Shown piece after piece: positions 8,193-16,284 of a stretch of DNA of 49,229 nt. Within the stretch, counting starts at the first letter, position 1; each line of letters opens with the position of its first letter. The stretch comes from Ktedonobacteria bacterium (GTDB lineage Bacteria > Chloroflexota > Ktedonobacteria > Ktedonobacterales > JACDGC01): NCBI GenBank assembly GCA_027459785.1, contig DAIDGU010000007.1, forward strand, positions 1 through 49,229, in the 5' to 3' direction. The notes below the pieces were generated by a model. It saw nothing but the letters and a program-made list of their open reading frames with translations, did not search any database and was not told the DNA's origin. Position numbers and translations under genes: made by a program.

Positions 8193-10042
8193 GCGCGAAT
8201 CCCCCCGTCACCCAACGCTGCGCTGTTTGCGGCGGTCCCGTCGCGGATGATCGCTGCACCCGCTGCGGCGCGTATGCCTTCCAGCCGATCAATCAATTCG
8301 CGGATGACGTCAACACACTGGCCGCGACGGTGAAGCGCGAGGCCATCGCCCGCGACGCGATCTATGTCGCCCCGCCGGACGAGCAGACGCTGGTGTTGCC
8401 GCGCGTGGCGCTGGATGATGCCCGCGCCGCGCTGGGCGCGACGCTGCGCCGCCCCGCCGTCGCGCTGCCCCCGCCCGCCGCGCCAGCGGCTGCTGCTAGC
8501 GAGCGGGATGAGTTGATCAAAAAGTCGATCACTGGCACGAAATGGATCATGGTGGCGATCCTCATCGGCGTGCCGCTGGGCCTGGTGACGCAGATCGCAA
8601 TGGGGCGCATCAGCAAAGAGGCGCTCGGCACCTATAGCCTGATGCTGGTGCTGGTGCAGGCGATCCAGACCTTCTTCCTCTTCGGCGGGGCGAATGTTAT
8701 CGTCAACTTCATTCCACGCGCCACGGCCAAAGAGAAATCCGCGCTGCTCTTCAGCTATGCCGGCATTGCGCTGGCGTTCTCGGTCGTCTTCTTCGGCGCG
8801 ATGCTGCGCTTTCCCCAGGCGTTGAACTTCCTGTTGCTGCATCAAACGCAGGCGAATTCGACGATCTATCTCTTCTTGCTGCTGTTCATCCCCATCGTCA
8901 TCGGCCAGACGCTGACCATCGCCGTCTTGCAGGGCGAGATGGAACTGGGCGTGGCCGCGCGCACGCAGTACGGCGTGCAGATGATGAGCTTTGTGCTGAC
9001 GGCGGCGCTGCTGGTGGTGGTGAAACTGGCGCACCTCGTCCCCGCCGGTGAAGCGGTGGCGCTGGTGCCGGTGGTGGTGCTGGGCGCGTATATCACGACC
9101 TTTGCCACGGGCTTCGCAGCACTGGCGCGCGTGATCCGCCGCCGCTGGCAACCGTCGTTGCGCTGGTACCTGCCGCCGCGCTTCTGGTCCTTCACGCTGA
9201 CTTTCCACTTCAACACGATCGTCTGGTTTTTCTTCCAGAACATCGATCAGATCTACATCGCCGCCATCTTCAACATCGGCCAGGTGGGCATCTATCGCGC
9301 TGCGCTGGTGGTGGCGACCTATGCCCTATGGGCGCCGAACCTTTTTACCGGCGCGATGTATCCCTTCTTCACGAACCTGATCGCGCGCGGCGAGATGGCG
9401 ACGCTCAAGAGCGCGTATCAACGGTACTGTGCCATCACGAGCGTGATGGTGGCGCTGGTGAGCCTGGCGGCGGGCCTCTTCGCGCCGGAGATCCTGCAAC
9501 TGTTCGGCAAGAGCTACGGCGCACAATCCCTGCCGCTGATGATCGTCTTCTCGCTGATGTTCACCGTCTTCGCCTCGGCAGCTTACGTCCCCAGTACGGC
9601 GCTGATCACCGCCCACGAGGACATCTGGCTGAACCTGATCCTGAACGTCGTGTCGGTCGGCCTCCGCATTGGCCTATATGCGCCGCTGGTAGGCCGCTTT
9701 GGTCTCGTGGGCATCGCCTATGCCAACGCGATCTCGCTGGGCGTGCTGTATTTCACCACGCTGATCGCCGTGGGCGTGCGCTATCGCGTGACGGTGCCGG
9801 CACGGCAGCACCTCGTGTCGGTGGCCGGCGGCGTGCTGCTGATCGCGCCTTATGCGCTGGCCTCCCACCACCTGCTGCCCAGCAACACGCTGGTGCAACT
9901 GGCCGTGCGGGCGCTGGCGCTGTTGCTCTTCGTGGGCATCATCACGCAACTGCGTCTGGTCAGCGCGGCGGATCTCGCCAAGGTCAGCGGTCGCCTGGGC
10001 AAGATCCCAGTGTTGCGCAAGTTCCTGCCGAAAACGGCGTAA
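8189..10042 (+). CDS. Polysaccharide flippase (Wzx/MOP type) with N-terminal zinc ribbon
   Basis: The protein has 617 residues. After a cytosolic N-terminus comes a multi-helix transporter of the MOP/MATE superfamily, with RISKEALGTYSLML, FLFGGANVIVNFIPR and QNIDQIYIAAIF typical of polysaccharide exporters. The first 30 residues contain CAVCGG and CTRCGA, a four-Cys zinc ribbon rare on a flippase. Residues 30-110 are linker. The GTG start overlaps the previous stop as GTGA, with GAAGGA (8175-8180) ahead, so both are made together. It likely flips the lipid-linked glycan made or polymerised by the upstream fusion protein. Whether the ribbon binds a partner or senses zinc is unknown. Confidence 0.88.
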   Translation: MSANPPVTQRCAVCGGPVADDRCTRCGAYAFQPINQFADDVNTLAATVKREAIARDAIYVAPPDEQTLVLPRVALDDARAALGATLRRPAVALPPPAAPAAAASERDELIKKSITGTKWIMVAILIGVPLGLVTQIAMGRISKEALGTYSLMLVLVQAIQTFFLFGGANVIVNFIPRATAKEKSALLFSYAGIALAFSVVFFGAMLRFPQALNFLLLHQTQANSTIYLFLLLFIPIVIGQTLTIAVLQGEMELGVAARTQYGVQMMSFVLTAALLVVVKLAHLVPAGEAVALVPVVVLGAYITTFATGFAALARVIRRRWQPSLRWYLPPRFWSFTLTFHFNTIVWFFFQNIDQIYIAAIFNIGQVGIYRAALVVATYALWAPNLFTGAMYPFFTNLIARGEMATLKSAYQRYCAITSVMVALVSLAAGLFAPEILQLFGKSYGAQSLPLMIVFSLMFTVFASAAYVPSTALITAHEDIWLNLILNVVSVGLRIGLYAPLVGRFGLVGIAYANAISLGVLYFTTLIAVGVRYRVTVPARQHLVSVAGGVLLIAPYALASHHLLPSNTLVQLAVRALALLLFVGIITQLRLVSAADLAKVSGRLGKIPVLRKFLPKTA

Positions 10043-10064
10043 ACCAAACAGGCAAGACGTAGAA

Positions 10065-10107
10065 CACGAAAGCCACGAAGGGGAACGAAGGGCCACGAAA
10101 GGACGGG
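10065..10107. repeat. CACGAA-type short tandem intergenic repeat
   Basis: About four imperfect copies of a CACGAAAGC / CACGAAGGG-like unit follow the flippase gene. The same kind of sequence recurs at 19352-19390, there inside a coding sequence. Such runs are common between genes in several soil phyla (general knowledge). No function is established. Confidence 0.75.
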
Positions 10108-10110
10108 AAG

Positions 10111-10593
10111 ATGGGCATGGTGAGGGATGTAGCTTTACTCTGCCCGCCGGCTGCCAGCCCGCCGCCGTTGCGTCTGGCGCTGCCGGCCAGCGGAGCGGAT
10201 TGGGCGATGCTCGTCGCCATCGGGCTGTTTTTCGGTGGCCTCGCATTCGTCGTGTGGCGCACGCGCCAACGGCGGACCGCGTTGCTCGTCGTCGTCGGTG
10301 CCGCCGCCCTCTGCGCGGTCGGTTCCTGGTTACTTGCCAATGCGGTCTACGATCCGTGGTTCGCCCAAACGACAACCTGGGAGAACGCGCAACTGCATCT
10401 GCGCGCAGGCAATTGCTTCGCTCAATACCAGGCCATCTCGACTAGCATCCAGGCTACGCAAATGTGGCTCGATCAGGCGATCAACACCCTGGCCCTGGCG
10501 GCGCTCGCCATCCTGCTCATCCCTGGCTCAATCCTCCTCAGTTGGCCGCAAGCGCAAGCCGCCGATAACCCTGTGCGCGCGAAGACGGTATGA
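10111..10593 (+). CDS. Small membrane protein, unknown function
   Basis: The protein has 160 residues with a Pro-rich N-terminus and three hydrophobic stretches (about residues 30-48, 58-77, 123-143). WENAQLHLRAGNCFAQYQAI forms a polar loop between helices 2 and 3. The start at 10111 (GAAG five bases ahead) is tentative; ATG 10117 is in frame. It follows the flippase on the same strand after a repeat, so co-transcription is possible but not shown. I recognise no family. Codon use looks like the neighbours, which supports a real gene. Confidence 0.55.
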   Translation: MGMVRDVALLCPPAASPPPLRLALPASGADWAMLVAIGLFFGGLAFVVWRTRQRRTALLVVVGAAALCAVGSWLLANAVYDPWFAQTTTWENAQLHLRAGNCFAQYQAISTSIQATQMWLDQAINTLALAALAILLIPGSILLSWPQAQAADNPVRAKTV

Positions 10594-10639
10594 CAACTGA
10601 TGGTATACTGTATCATCCCTATTCGTTAAGGAGGTAGTG

Positions 10640-10756
10640 ATGTCGTGTCCGCCTACGGCTCCTCCGCCACTTTCTCCAACCATCACCACGCTGTGGGACT
10701 TTTCCGATACCCTTTTAGATGTTTGCTGGCTACTAGCAGGTTACTTGTATTTATAG
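10640..10756 (+). CDS. 38-residue Pro-rich small protein with strong ribosome-binding site
   Basis: AAGGAGG (10628-10634) lies five bases before an ATG that opens a 38-residue frame. The peptide starts MSCPPTAPPPLSPT and ends in a hydrophobic DVCWLLAGYLYL. The consensus-strength ribosome-binding site is the main support. The local DNA is AT-richer than its surroundings and lies between the small membrane protein and aroD. Possible roles are a leader peptide for aroD (78 bases downstream) or a small membrane-associated protein. I cannot choose between them. Confidence 0.5.
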   Translation: MSCPPTAPPPLSPTITTLWDFSDTLLDVCWLLAGYLYL

Positions 10757-10834
10757 CGATTTTTTCCTTCTTGCAAGATCGATATAAGATACCGTGGACT
10801 AGACTACCAAATTTGTGGCAAAGGAAGGCACGTC

Positions 10835-11599
10835 ATGTCGATGAACCCCCACCGTCCGCACCCGTTGCTGGGCATGCCCCCGCCGCTCGCCTGCGTCCCT
10901 ATCGTCGCGGTGGACGCGGACGAGCTGCTGCGCCAAGCGGCGGTGATCCGCACGCATGAGCCAGCGCCGGACGTGGTGGAGTGGCGGGCCGACCACCTGC
11001 GCGGCCTGGCACTGGACGCGCTGCCGGAGCTATTAGGGCGCTTGCGCGCGACGCTGAGCGCGCTGCCGCTGCTGTTCACCCTGCGCTCGCCGGCAGAGGG
11101 CGGCGGGGGCGCGCTGAGCGACGAGCAACGGCTGGCGGGCATCACTGCTGCTATCCAGAGCGGCCAGGTCGCGCTGGTGGATGTCGAGTTGGCCATGCCG
11201 GCAGCGGCGCGGGGGGCGATCATCGCGCAAGCGCATCAGGCGGGGGTCGGCGTCATCGTCTCGGCGCATGATTTCGCCGCCACGCCAGCGGATCACGACC
11301 TGGACGCGATCTTCGCTGCGCTCAGCGCCGCCGGGGGCGACGCCGCCAAGCTCGCCGTCACCGCACAAACGCCGGATGATGCGCTGCGCCTGCTCCGCGC
11401 CACCGCCCGCGCCGCCGCGCCCGCGCCCGTCCCACTCATCAGCATGGCGATGGGGTCGGCGGGAACGATCACGCGGCTGGCGGGACCGCTGTTTGGCTCC
11501 GTCCTGACCTTCGCCACCATCGGTGCCGCTTCCGCGCCGGGGCAACTGCCGCTGGCCCTCATGCGCGACTACTGGCGGCACGCGGGCATCCGCGCGTGA
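10835..11599 (+). CDS. aroD: 3-dehydroquinate dehydratase, type I
   Basis: The protein has 254 residues. This enzyme makes 3-dehydroshikimate from 3-dehydroquinate in the shikimate pathway, through a Schiff base. Visible motifs are DVVEWRADHL near residues 46-54, LLFTLRSPAEGGG, ALVDVEL, VIVSAHDF (catalytic His), AKLAV (Schiff-base Lys), ISMAMGSAG and the substrate-closing ASAPGQLPL near the end. Length matches the family (about 225-255). The ATG at 10835 follows AAAGGAAGG by about seven bases. Downstream is a long non-coding repeat zone, so it ends its transcription unit. Confidence 0.93.
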   Translation: MSMNPHRPHPLLGMPPPLACVPIVAVDADELLRQAAVIRTHEPAPDVVEWRADHLRGLALDALPELLGRLRATLSALPLLFTLRSPAEGGGGALSDEQRLAGITAAIQSGQVALVDVELAMPAAARGAIIAQAHQAGVGVIVSAHDFAATPADHDLDAIFAALSAAGGDAAKLAVTAQTPDDALRLLRATARAAAPAPVPLISMAMGSAGTITRLAGPLFGSVLTFATIGAASAPGQLPLALMRDYWRHAGIRA

Positions 11600-11687
11600 A
11601 GGCAGCCGTGCGCGCAAGAGACATGAGCGCCATGCGAGGCCGCAAGAGACAGTCGTGTGCGAAAGAACATGAGCGCCATGCGAGGCC

Positions 11688-12105
11688 GCGAGGGGCTGAA
11701 GCCGCCTCGCTCGCAATAGACGCCCTAACGGGCTACCGGCAAAGATTGTAGTTGATGGCAACGGGATTGCCGTGCAAGCATTGTTAGCTATGTATTAGGG
11801 GATAGAGGTTTTCACAAACGGGATTCAAGCGATTTCGGGTAAAGACAATGGAGATGGGGGCCGGACAGACAGGAATGTCTGTCCTCCGGGGTAAGGGAGA
11901 ATGGTGGTCTTCCGTGGTTATGACGAATGGTGGTCCTCCGGGGTGAGGGAGAATGGTGGTCCTCCGGGGTGAGGGAGAATGGTGGTCCTCCGGGGGAGCG
12001 TAATGATTATCCCCAAAAGATCCAATCTGCCGGTTCACCGCGAGCATTTTCGCCGGTAGCCCCGTAGGGGTGTCTATTGCGAGCGAGGTGGCTTCAGCCC
12101 CTCGC
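11688..12105. mobile_element. MITE-like element with long imperfect terminal inverted repeats
   Basis: About 55 bases at the left end (11688-11744) match the inverse complement of the right end (about 12046-12105) at roughly 90%. The outermost 16 bases match exactly. The ends start GCGAGGGGCTGAAGCC. The interior, about 300 bases, has no gene. It holds a 26-bp tandem repeat and a GGACAGACA palindrome. I see no clear target-site duplication. A non-autonomous element or a pair of dispersed palindromes are both possible. Confidence 0.55.
11881..11996. repeat. 26-bp tandem repeat, 4.5 copies
   Basis: Units start at 11881, 11907, 11933 and 11959, with a partial unit at 11985. The unit begins GTCCTCCGGGGTGAGGGAGA. 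The second copy is the most diverged; copies three and four are identical. There are no unique spacers, so this is not a CRISPR array. Confidence 0.9.
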
Positions 12106-12338
12106 CGTTGCGTGGGCCAATCATGCGGACAGGAATGGCCGCTCCACGGGGAGATCGGCGGACAGGAATGGCCGCCCCACGACCACCTGGAGGACAGACA
12201 TTCCTGTCTGTCACTTGGCGGACAGGCATGGCCGCCCCACGGGGAGGAATGTCCGCCCCATGCTCACATGCTCGCGGTCTGATCACCCCCTCTCCATCCG
12301 CAGATGGGGAGGGGGCCGGGGGGTGGGGCCACCCGCGA
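12106..12338. repeat. Cluster of GGACAGGAATG / GGACAGACATTCC palindromic repeats
   Basis: At least five copies of a short palindromic unit lie here, in variants such as GGCGGACAGGAATGGCCGCC and GGAGGACAGACATTCCTGTC. Related copies occur at 11863-11884, 21719-21741 and 24149-24242. No gene is supported between the MITE-like element and the stop of the next gene. Confidence 0.8.
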
Positions 12339-13118
12339 TTAGTTGGTGAAGATGCGGAAGATGTTGCGGCGACCGGACTCGTTGCCGGGATCGGTCGTGG
12401 CGGGCGCGCCGGGTGCGCCAGCGGGGCCACCGGTGTTGACGCCGGGATATGAGGTCTCGCCCCAGCGGGGTGCCACGCTCGGCACGGGCTGCGTGGGGCG
12501 CTCGCCATCCTGCGCGGCGGGCGTGGTGGGCGAGCCGGTGCCGGCACCTGCCGGCGGCTGCGACATCTGCGGATTCCCATTGCGACCGCCGACCAGCCAA
12601 TCCGGCGCACGGCCAGGGGTCGGCGTGGCAGCGGGAGTCGGCTGGGGCATCGCCACGTTGCCGCTCGGCGCGCTGCTGCCCACCGGGGTTGCCGGGCGGG
12701 CGGGCGGCTGCCCCAGGCGATCATGGTCGATCCAGTCATACGCGCCGCTCAGGGCATGCTCGCACCAGGTCGAGTAGTCCTTGGGCGAAAGGCCGGTCGT
12801 CTCGAAGTGGTCCAGGCGGCGCATGGTCAGCATCAGCCAATCTTCGCCCTGTTCCACCATGCGGTCCAACAGGTCCACGCTGGTGACGCCGTCGCGCTGC
12901 AAGCGTTCGATGGCATTGAGTTCGGCGGGCGAGGGGCGGAACGAGGCTTCATGGGCATCGTTCTCGCGCAGTTCGGCGCGCAGGCCGGCGATGGTCTCGT
13001 CCAGTTCGCGCGTCACGCGCTCCACGTACCAGGCCATATAGCTGTCGGCGACTTGTTGCATCGCTTCCAGCGGAATCTGCGCATATAGTTGGGTGATCTT
13101 GGTCGGATCAGTGCTCAT
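12339..13118 (-). CDS. Unknown protein, helical N-terminus and Pro/Gly-rich tail
   Basis: The protein has 259 residues. Residues 1-135 look folded and helical and contain YMAWYVERVTRELDETIAGL, LNAIERLQRDGVTSVD and a WCEHALSGAYDWI segment. The rest is a long Pro/Ala/Gly/Thr-rich tail ending RRNIFRIFTN. The ATG at 13118 has GAGGAAG eight bases ahead. It is 56 bases downstream of another protein with a disordered Pro/Ala-rich tail on the same strand, so the two probably form an operon. No family is recognised. The tails suggest scaffold or surface-exposed partners (inference). Confidence 0.75.
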   Translation of the reverse strand: MSTDPTKITQLYAQIPLEAMQQVADSYMAWYVERVTRELDETIAGLRAELRENDAHEASFRPSPAELNAIERLQRDGVTSVDLLDRMVEQGEDWLMLTMRRLDHFETTGLSPKDYSTWCEHALSGAYDWIDHDRLGQPPARPATPVGSSAPSGNVAMPQPTPAATPTPGRAPDWLVGGRNGNPQMSQPPAGAGTGSPTTPAAQDGERPTQPVPSVAPRWGETSYPGVNTGGPAGAPGAPATTDPGNESGRRNIFRIFTN

Positions 13119-13174
13119 CTAACACTCTTCCTCGAATAATCCCCGCCACGGCGGGGCAAGTACATCCACAGCCG

Positions 13175-13756
13175 CTAGGACTGGGAGCGGAAGCGCTGCC
13201 ACCATTCGCCGGCGGAATCGGCTTCCGGCACGGGCGGCTGGTTGGGTGACGGCGCGGGCGGGCCTGCCGCGAGATCTGCGGGGGCGGCTTGGGCGTCGCG
13301 CGCCTGGGATTGCGCGAGGGCGCGCATGGCATCGAGCGGGTTGGCGGGCATCTGCGCGGCCTGAGCGGTGAGTTGCGCAACGACAGGGTTGTCGCTGGGC
13401 ATCACGGCGGGGGCGGGGCGCGGTGCTTGCGCGGGGGCGGAAGCGCCGGCGGGGGCAACGGGAGCCGCAGGGGTGGCCGCGGCGCCAGTCAACCGCGCCG
13501 GCTGGCGTTGTTGTGGCTCGGCATCTCCCCCGCTCGCGCTCGCCGTGCGCACGCCCACGGCGCGGCCCAGTGTGCCGCCGCGCCCCGTATAGTCCAGCAG
13601 CGCGCGGACGAGCGGATTATTCGTATCCGGCAGGGTGGTGGGGTGCGAAGGAGCCATGCGCTGCACGCGCTCGCGTTCCTGTTCGTGCGTGGCGATCTGC
13701 TCGCGCAGGCGGCGGCCCACCTCTTGGTGATGCAGCCACTGTTTGTACTTGCCCAT
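13175..13756 (-). CDS. Unknown protein, helical N-terminus and Pro/Ala-rich tail
   Basis: The protein has 193 residues. The charged N-terminal helix has HHQEVGRRLREQIATHEQER, probably a short coiled coil. Next comes NPLVRALLDYTGRGG, then about 110 residues rich in Ala and Pro, ending AGEWWQRFRSQS. The ATG at 13756 follows AGAGAGG by six bases. It is the first gene of a probable two-gene operon with the gene at 12339-13118. A good promoter lies at 13904-13933. I do not recognise a family. Confidence 0.75.
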   Translation of the reverse strand: MGKYKQWLHHQEVGRRLREQIATHEQERERVQRMAPSHPTTLPDTNNPLVRALLDYTGRGGTLGRAVGVRTASASGGDAEPQQRQPARLTGAAATPAAPVAPAGASAPAQAPRPAPAVMPSDNPVVAQLTAQAAQMPANPLDAMRALAQSQARDAQAAPADLAAGPPAPSPNQPPVPEADSAGEWWQRFRSQS

Positions 13757-13903
13757 GAATGACCTCTCTCATTTCGGCGTTTCAACCCCCTCCCCACTCG
13801 AAAGTGGGAAGCAACGGTGCGGGGTTACGGGCTGGGGTCGCATATCCATTTGGCGCGGCGCGAAGGCAGAACGCACCAAGCGAAAGCCCGGCTAGACGGC
13901 GCT

Positions 13904-13933
13904 AGTATACACCCATCGGCTAGGGTCTGGCAA
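13904..13933 (-). promoter_or_regulatory. Sigma-70-type promoter for the two-gene unknown operon
   Basis: On the minus strand TTGCCA (13933-13928), an 18-base spacer and TATACT (13909-13904) match the housekeeping consensus. The leader to the ATG at 13756 would be about 140 bases and contains a small CCCACT/AGTGGG hairpin with a CGAA loop (13793-13808). Confidence 0.65.
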
Positions 13934-14061
13934 GAGGGTCCGTGAGAGTAGGAATATCGGGCTTACGGGTCCGGCGCGGCGGGCGCAATTTGCCCGAATG
14001 CGGCGGTGCCAGCCCCTTGCTTACGCCGCCTACTCGTGGCGAAATTCGCCCGCCGCGCCGG

Positions 14062-14070
14062 TGATATAAT
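14062..14070 (+). promoter_or_regulatory. Extended -10 promoter for the MFS gene
   Basis: TGATATAAT is a perfect TATAAT with the TGN extension, about 50 bases before the ATG at 14121. No clear -35 box is seen, as expected for extended -10 promoters. Confidence 0.6.
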
Positions 14071-14120
14071 CAAGAGCAAGAGTGTTGCACCCCATTTTGG
14101 TATACACAGGTTGAACGTTC

Positions 14121-15290
14121 ATGCCTTCGACGCGCATGCTCAGCTTGGCGAGCCTGAATTTCTTTACCATCGGCCTCGTCGCCGCGATCCTTGGGCCGGC
14201 GTTGCCGGATTTCGCTCGCCAGGCGGGCAGCCCGCTGGCAGCGGTGGGCGGCGTGATCTCCGCGCTGTTCGTGGGCGCGCTCATCGCCCAACTCATCGGC
14301 GGACCCTTGAATGATCGGCTGGGCGCGGCTCCCCTCGTGCGCATCGGGCTGGCGGGCATCGCGCTCGGTATGCTTGGCCTGGCGACGAGCCACGCGCTCT
14401 GGCTGACCCTGACCAGTGGCGTGGTGACGGGGTTAGGACACGGCATGGTCGATATCAGCACCAGCGTGCTGGTTTCCGTGGCAGCGGGGAAGCGCAACGT
14501 GATGGCGCTCAACCTCATTAACATCTTTTTCGGCGCGGGCGCGGTGGCGGGTCCGGCGCTGGCGAGCTTCACGCTGGCGCACTGGCACACCACCCTGCCG
14601 GTGATCTGGTTCGGTGCCGCGTTGGCATTGTGCTTGATCCCTGCCATTGCCTGGCTGCCCGCAGTACCCCCACAAGCCGCCCAGGATCATCCTGCTCAGC
14701 ATGCCTTCGCGCTGGTGCGGATGCCGTCGTTGTGGCTCTTGGGCGGCATCTTTTTTCTTTACGTGGGATTAGAGAACGGCATGGGCGGCTGGCTAAGCGT
14801 CTTCGTGCAGCATACGACCGCGGCCAGCTTAGGGACGGGAGCATTGATCGCGTCGGCCTTCTGGCTGGCGCTCACGGGGGGCCGCGTGCTGGCTACGGTA
14901 TGGGGCAGCCGCCTTACCCCCGCTGGTTTGCTCAGCCTGGGACTCAGCCTGGTGCTGGCTGGGGCGGTGCTGCTGGCGGCGGGGACGGGCAGCCTGTTCT
15001 TGACGGCCCTGGCAACGGTGCTGGTGGGCCTGGGATGCGGCCCAGTTTTCCCTACCGCGTTGGCGCTGACGACAACACGCTTTGCGCGCACGCCCGGTCT
15101 GGCGGCCAGCGTGGTCATTGGCTTGGGCAGCATGGGCGGCATCGTCATTCCGTGGGCGCAAGGGTTGCTGCTGACCGGCGGCCATGCGCAAGCCAGCATC
15201 ATCTTTCTCGCGCTGTTGGCAGCGGCGATGCTAGGTTTAAGTGTCTCTAGCGCCACGCGCGGCCCCCCTCGCGCCCGCTTACCCATATAA
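14121..15290 (+). CDS. MFS transporter (FucP/NarK-like fold), substrate unknown
   Basis: The protein has 389 residues with 12 predicted helices. The signature loop GGPLNDRLGAAPLVRIG follows helix 2. GLGHGMVDISTSVLV in helix 4 and NLINIFFGAGAVAGPALASF in helix 5 are typical of the sugar-transporter-like branch of the major facilitator superfamily. The C-terminal half has FWLALTGGRVLATVWGSRL. It would be a proton- or ion-coupled carrier in the cytoplasmic membrane. It appears monocistronic, with a promoter at 14062-14070, and converges with the HNH gene 24 bases downstream. The substrate cannot be read from the sequence. Confidence 0.85.
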   Translation: MPSTRMLSLASLNFFTIGLVAAILGPALPDFARQAGSPLAAVGGVISALFVGALIAQLIGGPLNDRLGAAPLVRIGLAGIALGMLGLATSHALWLTLTSGVVTGLGHGMVDISTSVLVSVAAGKRNVMALNLINIFFGAGAVAGPALASFTLAHWHTTLPVIWFGAALALCLIPAIAWLPAVPPQAAQDHPAQHAFALVRMPSLWLLGGIFFLYVGLENGMGGWLSVFVQHTTAASLGTGALIASAFWLALTGGRVLATVWGSRLTPAGLLSLGLSLVLAGAVLLAAGTGSLFLTALATVLVGLGCGPVFPTALALTTTRFARTPGLAASVVIGLGSMGGIVIPWAQGLLLTGGHAQASIIFLALLAAAMLGLSVSSATRGPPRARLPI

Positions 15291-15313
15291 AATATCAAGA
15301 ATAGCCTATGACC

Positions 15314-15727
15314 CTAAGGTTGTGGATAATGTCCTATCGCCATCAGCTTCAGTCTTTCGCTAATATTAGCCTGAGAATTGAGTTGCAAAAGGGATGCGGT
15401 CGCGCGGCCACGGGCCGTAAGCGGTTCGATGCGTCCACCATTCAGACGAAAATGGCGCTTCCATTGGTGTTTGCGGGGATTGAACAAAAAGGTTGGATTG
15501 TTCGTGATAGGGTCAATTGATGATAAATCCGAACCCTTGAAACGGTTGCAAAGGAAACAGGCCCATGCAAGATTATCGAGCGTCGTCGGCCCATTGTGCT
15601 TTTCAGCGACAATATGGTCAGGCTCGTGGGGATAAATCGCGTCGTCTTCGTGCAGCAAGCAATATTCGCAACGACCTGGCGCTCGTTCGCGCACCTGACG
15701 TCGCAAGCGGTCAGGAACGTGCGTCAT
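15314..15727 (-). CDS. HNH endonuclease, paired with a small upstream gene
   Basis: The protein has 137 residues. CEYC, then EPDHIVAEKHNGPTTLDNLA and CFLCNRFKGSD, form a complete HNH/beta-beta-alpha-metal domain with two CxxC zinc-binding pairs and the catalytic His in PDHI. The C-terminal half is specific to this subfamily (IDPITNN, LFNPRKHQW). It starts one base after the stop of the small gene at 15729-15980 (TAG-c-ATG), so translation is coupled. The target is unknown. Such pairs are widespread in cyanobacteria and Chloroflexota (from memory). A toxin-antitoxin-like or defence role is inference. Confidence 0.85.
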   Translation of the reverse strand: MTHVPDRLRRQVRERAPGRCEYCLLHEDDAIYPHEPDHIVAEKHNGPTTLDNLAWACFLCNRFKGSDLSSIDPITNNPTFLFNPRKHQWKRHFRLNGGRIEPLTARGRATASLLQLNSQANISERLKLMAIGHYPQP

Positions 15728-15728
15728 G

Positions 15729-15980
15729 CTACGATGCCCGGAGCCGTAAGATATGGTTCGCTTCGGCTTTAATGAGCCGCATCATATGTTCCAGGTACAC
15801 CAATTGGTCAAGCTCAGCACGCTCGTCCTCAGTGATACTGCCAGCACGCTCAGCGGCAATGAGTGCATAGGCCCGTTCACTGGCTTCTAGGGAGGGGTGA
15901 TAGGCGACGATCTGTTCTGGCGTGGGACCATTGGCAAGAAAGCGCACGATTTCCAAGGCAGCCATAGGTTCGACGAGCAT
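15729..15980 (-). CDS. Small helical partner of the HNH nuclease
   Basis: The protein has 83 residues, is all-helical and acidic. It contains EIVRFLANGPTPEQIVAYHP and SITEDERAELDQLVYLEHMM followed by RLIKAEA. I recognise this pattern as a recurring short protein encoded just upstream of this HNH subfamily, often unnamed. The ATG at 15980 has AAAGGAG seven bases ahead and an extended -10 promoter at 16006-16014. Coupling to the nuclease start suggests that the two act in stoichiometric balance, as in antitoxin-toxin pairs. That function is not demonstrated. Confidence 0.8.
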   Translation of the reverse strand: MLVEPMAALEIVRFLANGPTPEQIVAYHPSLEASERAYALIAAERAGSITEDERAELDQLVYLEHMMRLIKAEANHILRLRAS

Positions 15981-16005
15981 AGTTAACTCCTTTCCCTTAC
16001 GTTCA

Positions 16006-16014
16006 ATTATATCA
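16006..16014 (-). promoter_or_regulatory. Extended -10 promoter for the HNH operon
   Basis: The minus strand reads TGATATAAT at 16014-16006. The transcript would start about 18-20 bases before the ATG at 15980, just leaving room for the AAAGGAG site. Confidence 0.65.
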
Positions 16015-16284
16015 CTGATGTGATGACACAGGTATTAACCTGGCAACCGTCACAAGAGGATTGAATCCAATTGTGGTCAAAATTGTGGTCAAACCGCCGG
16101 TCGCTCTTCTGCGCGCCTGTTGGAGGCAGGGGTAAAGTGGGGATGTAGGGAGAGCGAGCTGTTCCCCCCGCTGTGCGGCGCGGAAGATGATCTGAGTCAT
16201 CCGTGTCCCTGCCCTCTCGCTCGCTCTCCTGCTTTTTGCTGAGGGCCAGCCGCGCGTGGGTGGGGAACGCGGGAAGAACGCAGC

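Noticed and set aside
11881..11996. CRISPR array
   Set aside because: The 26-bp units are directly adjacent with no spacers, and no cas genes are present.
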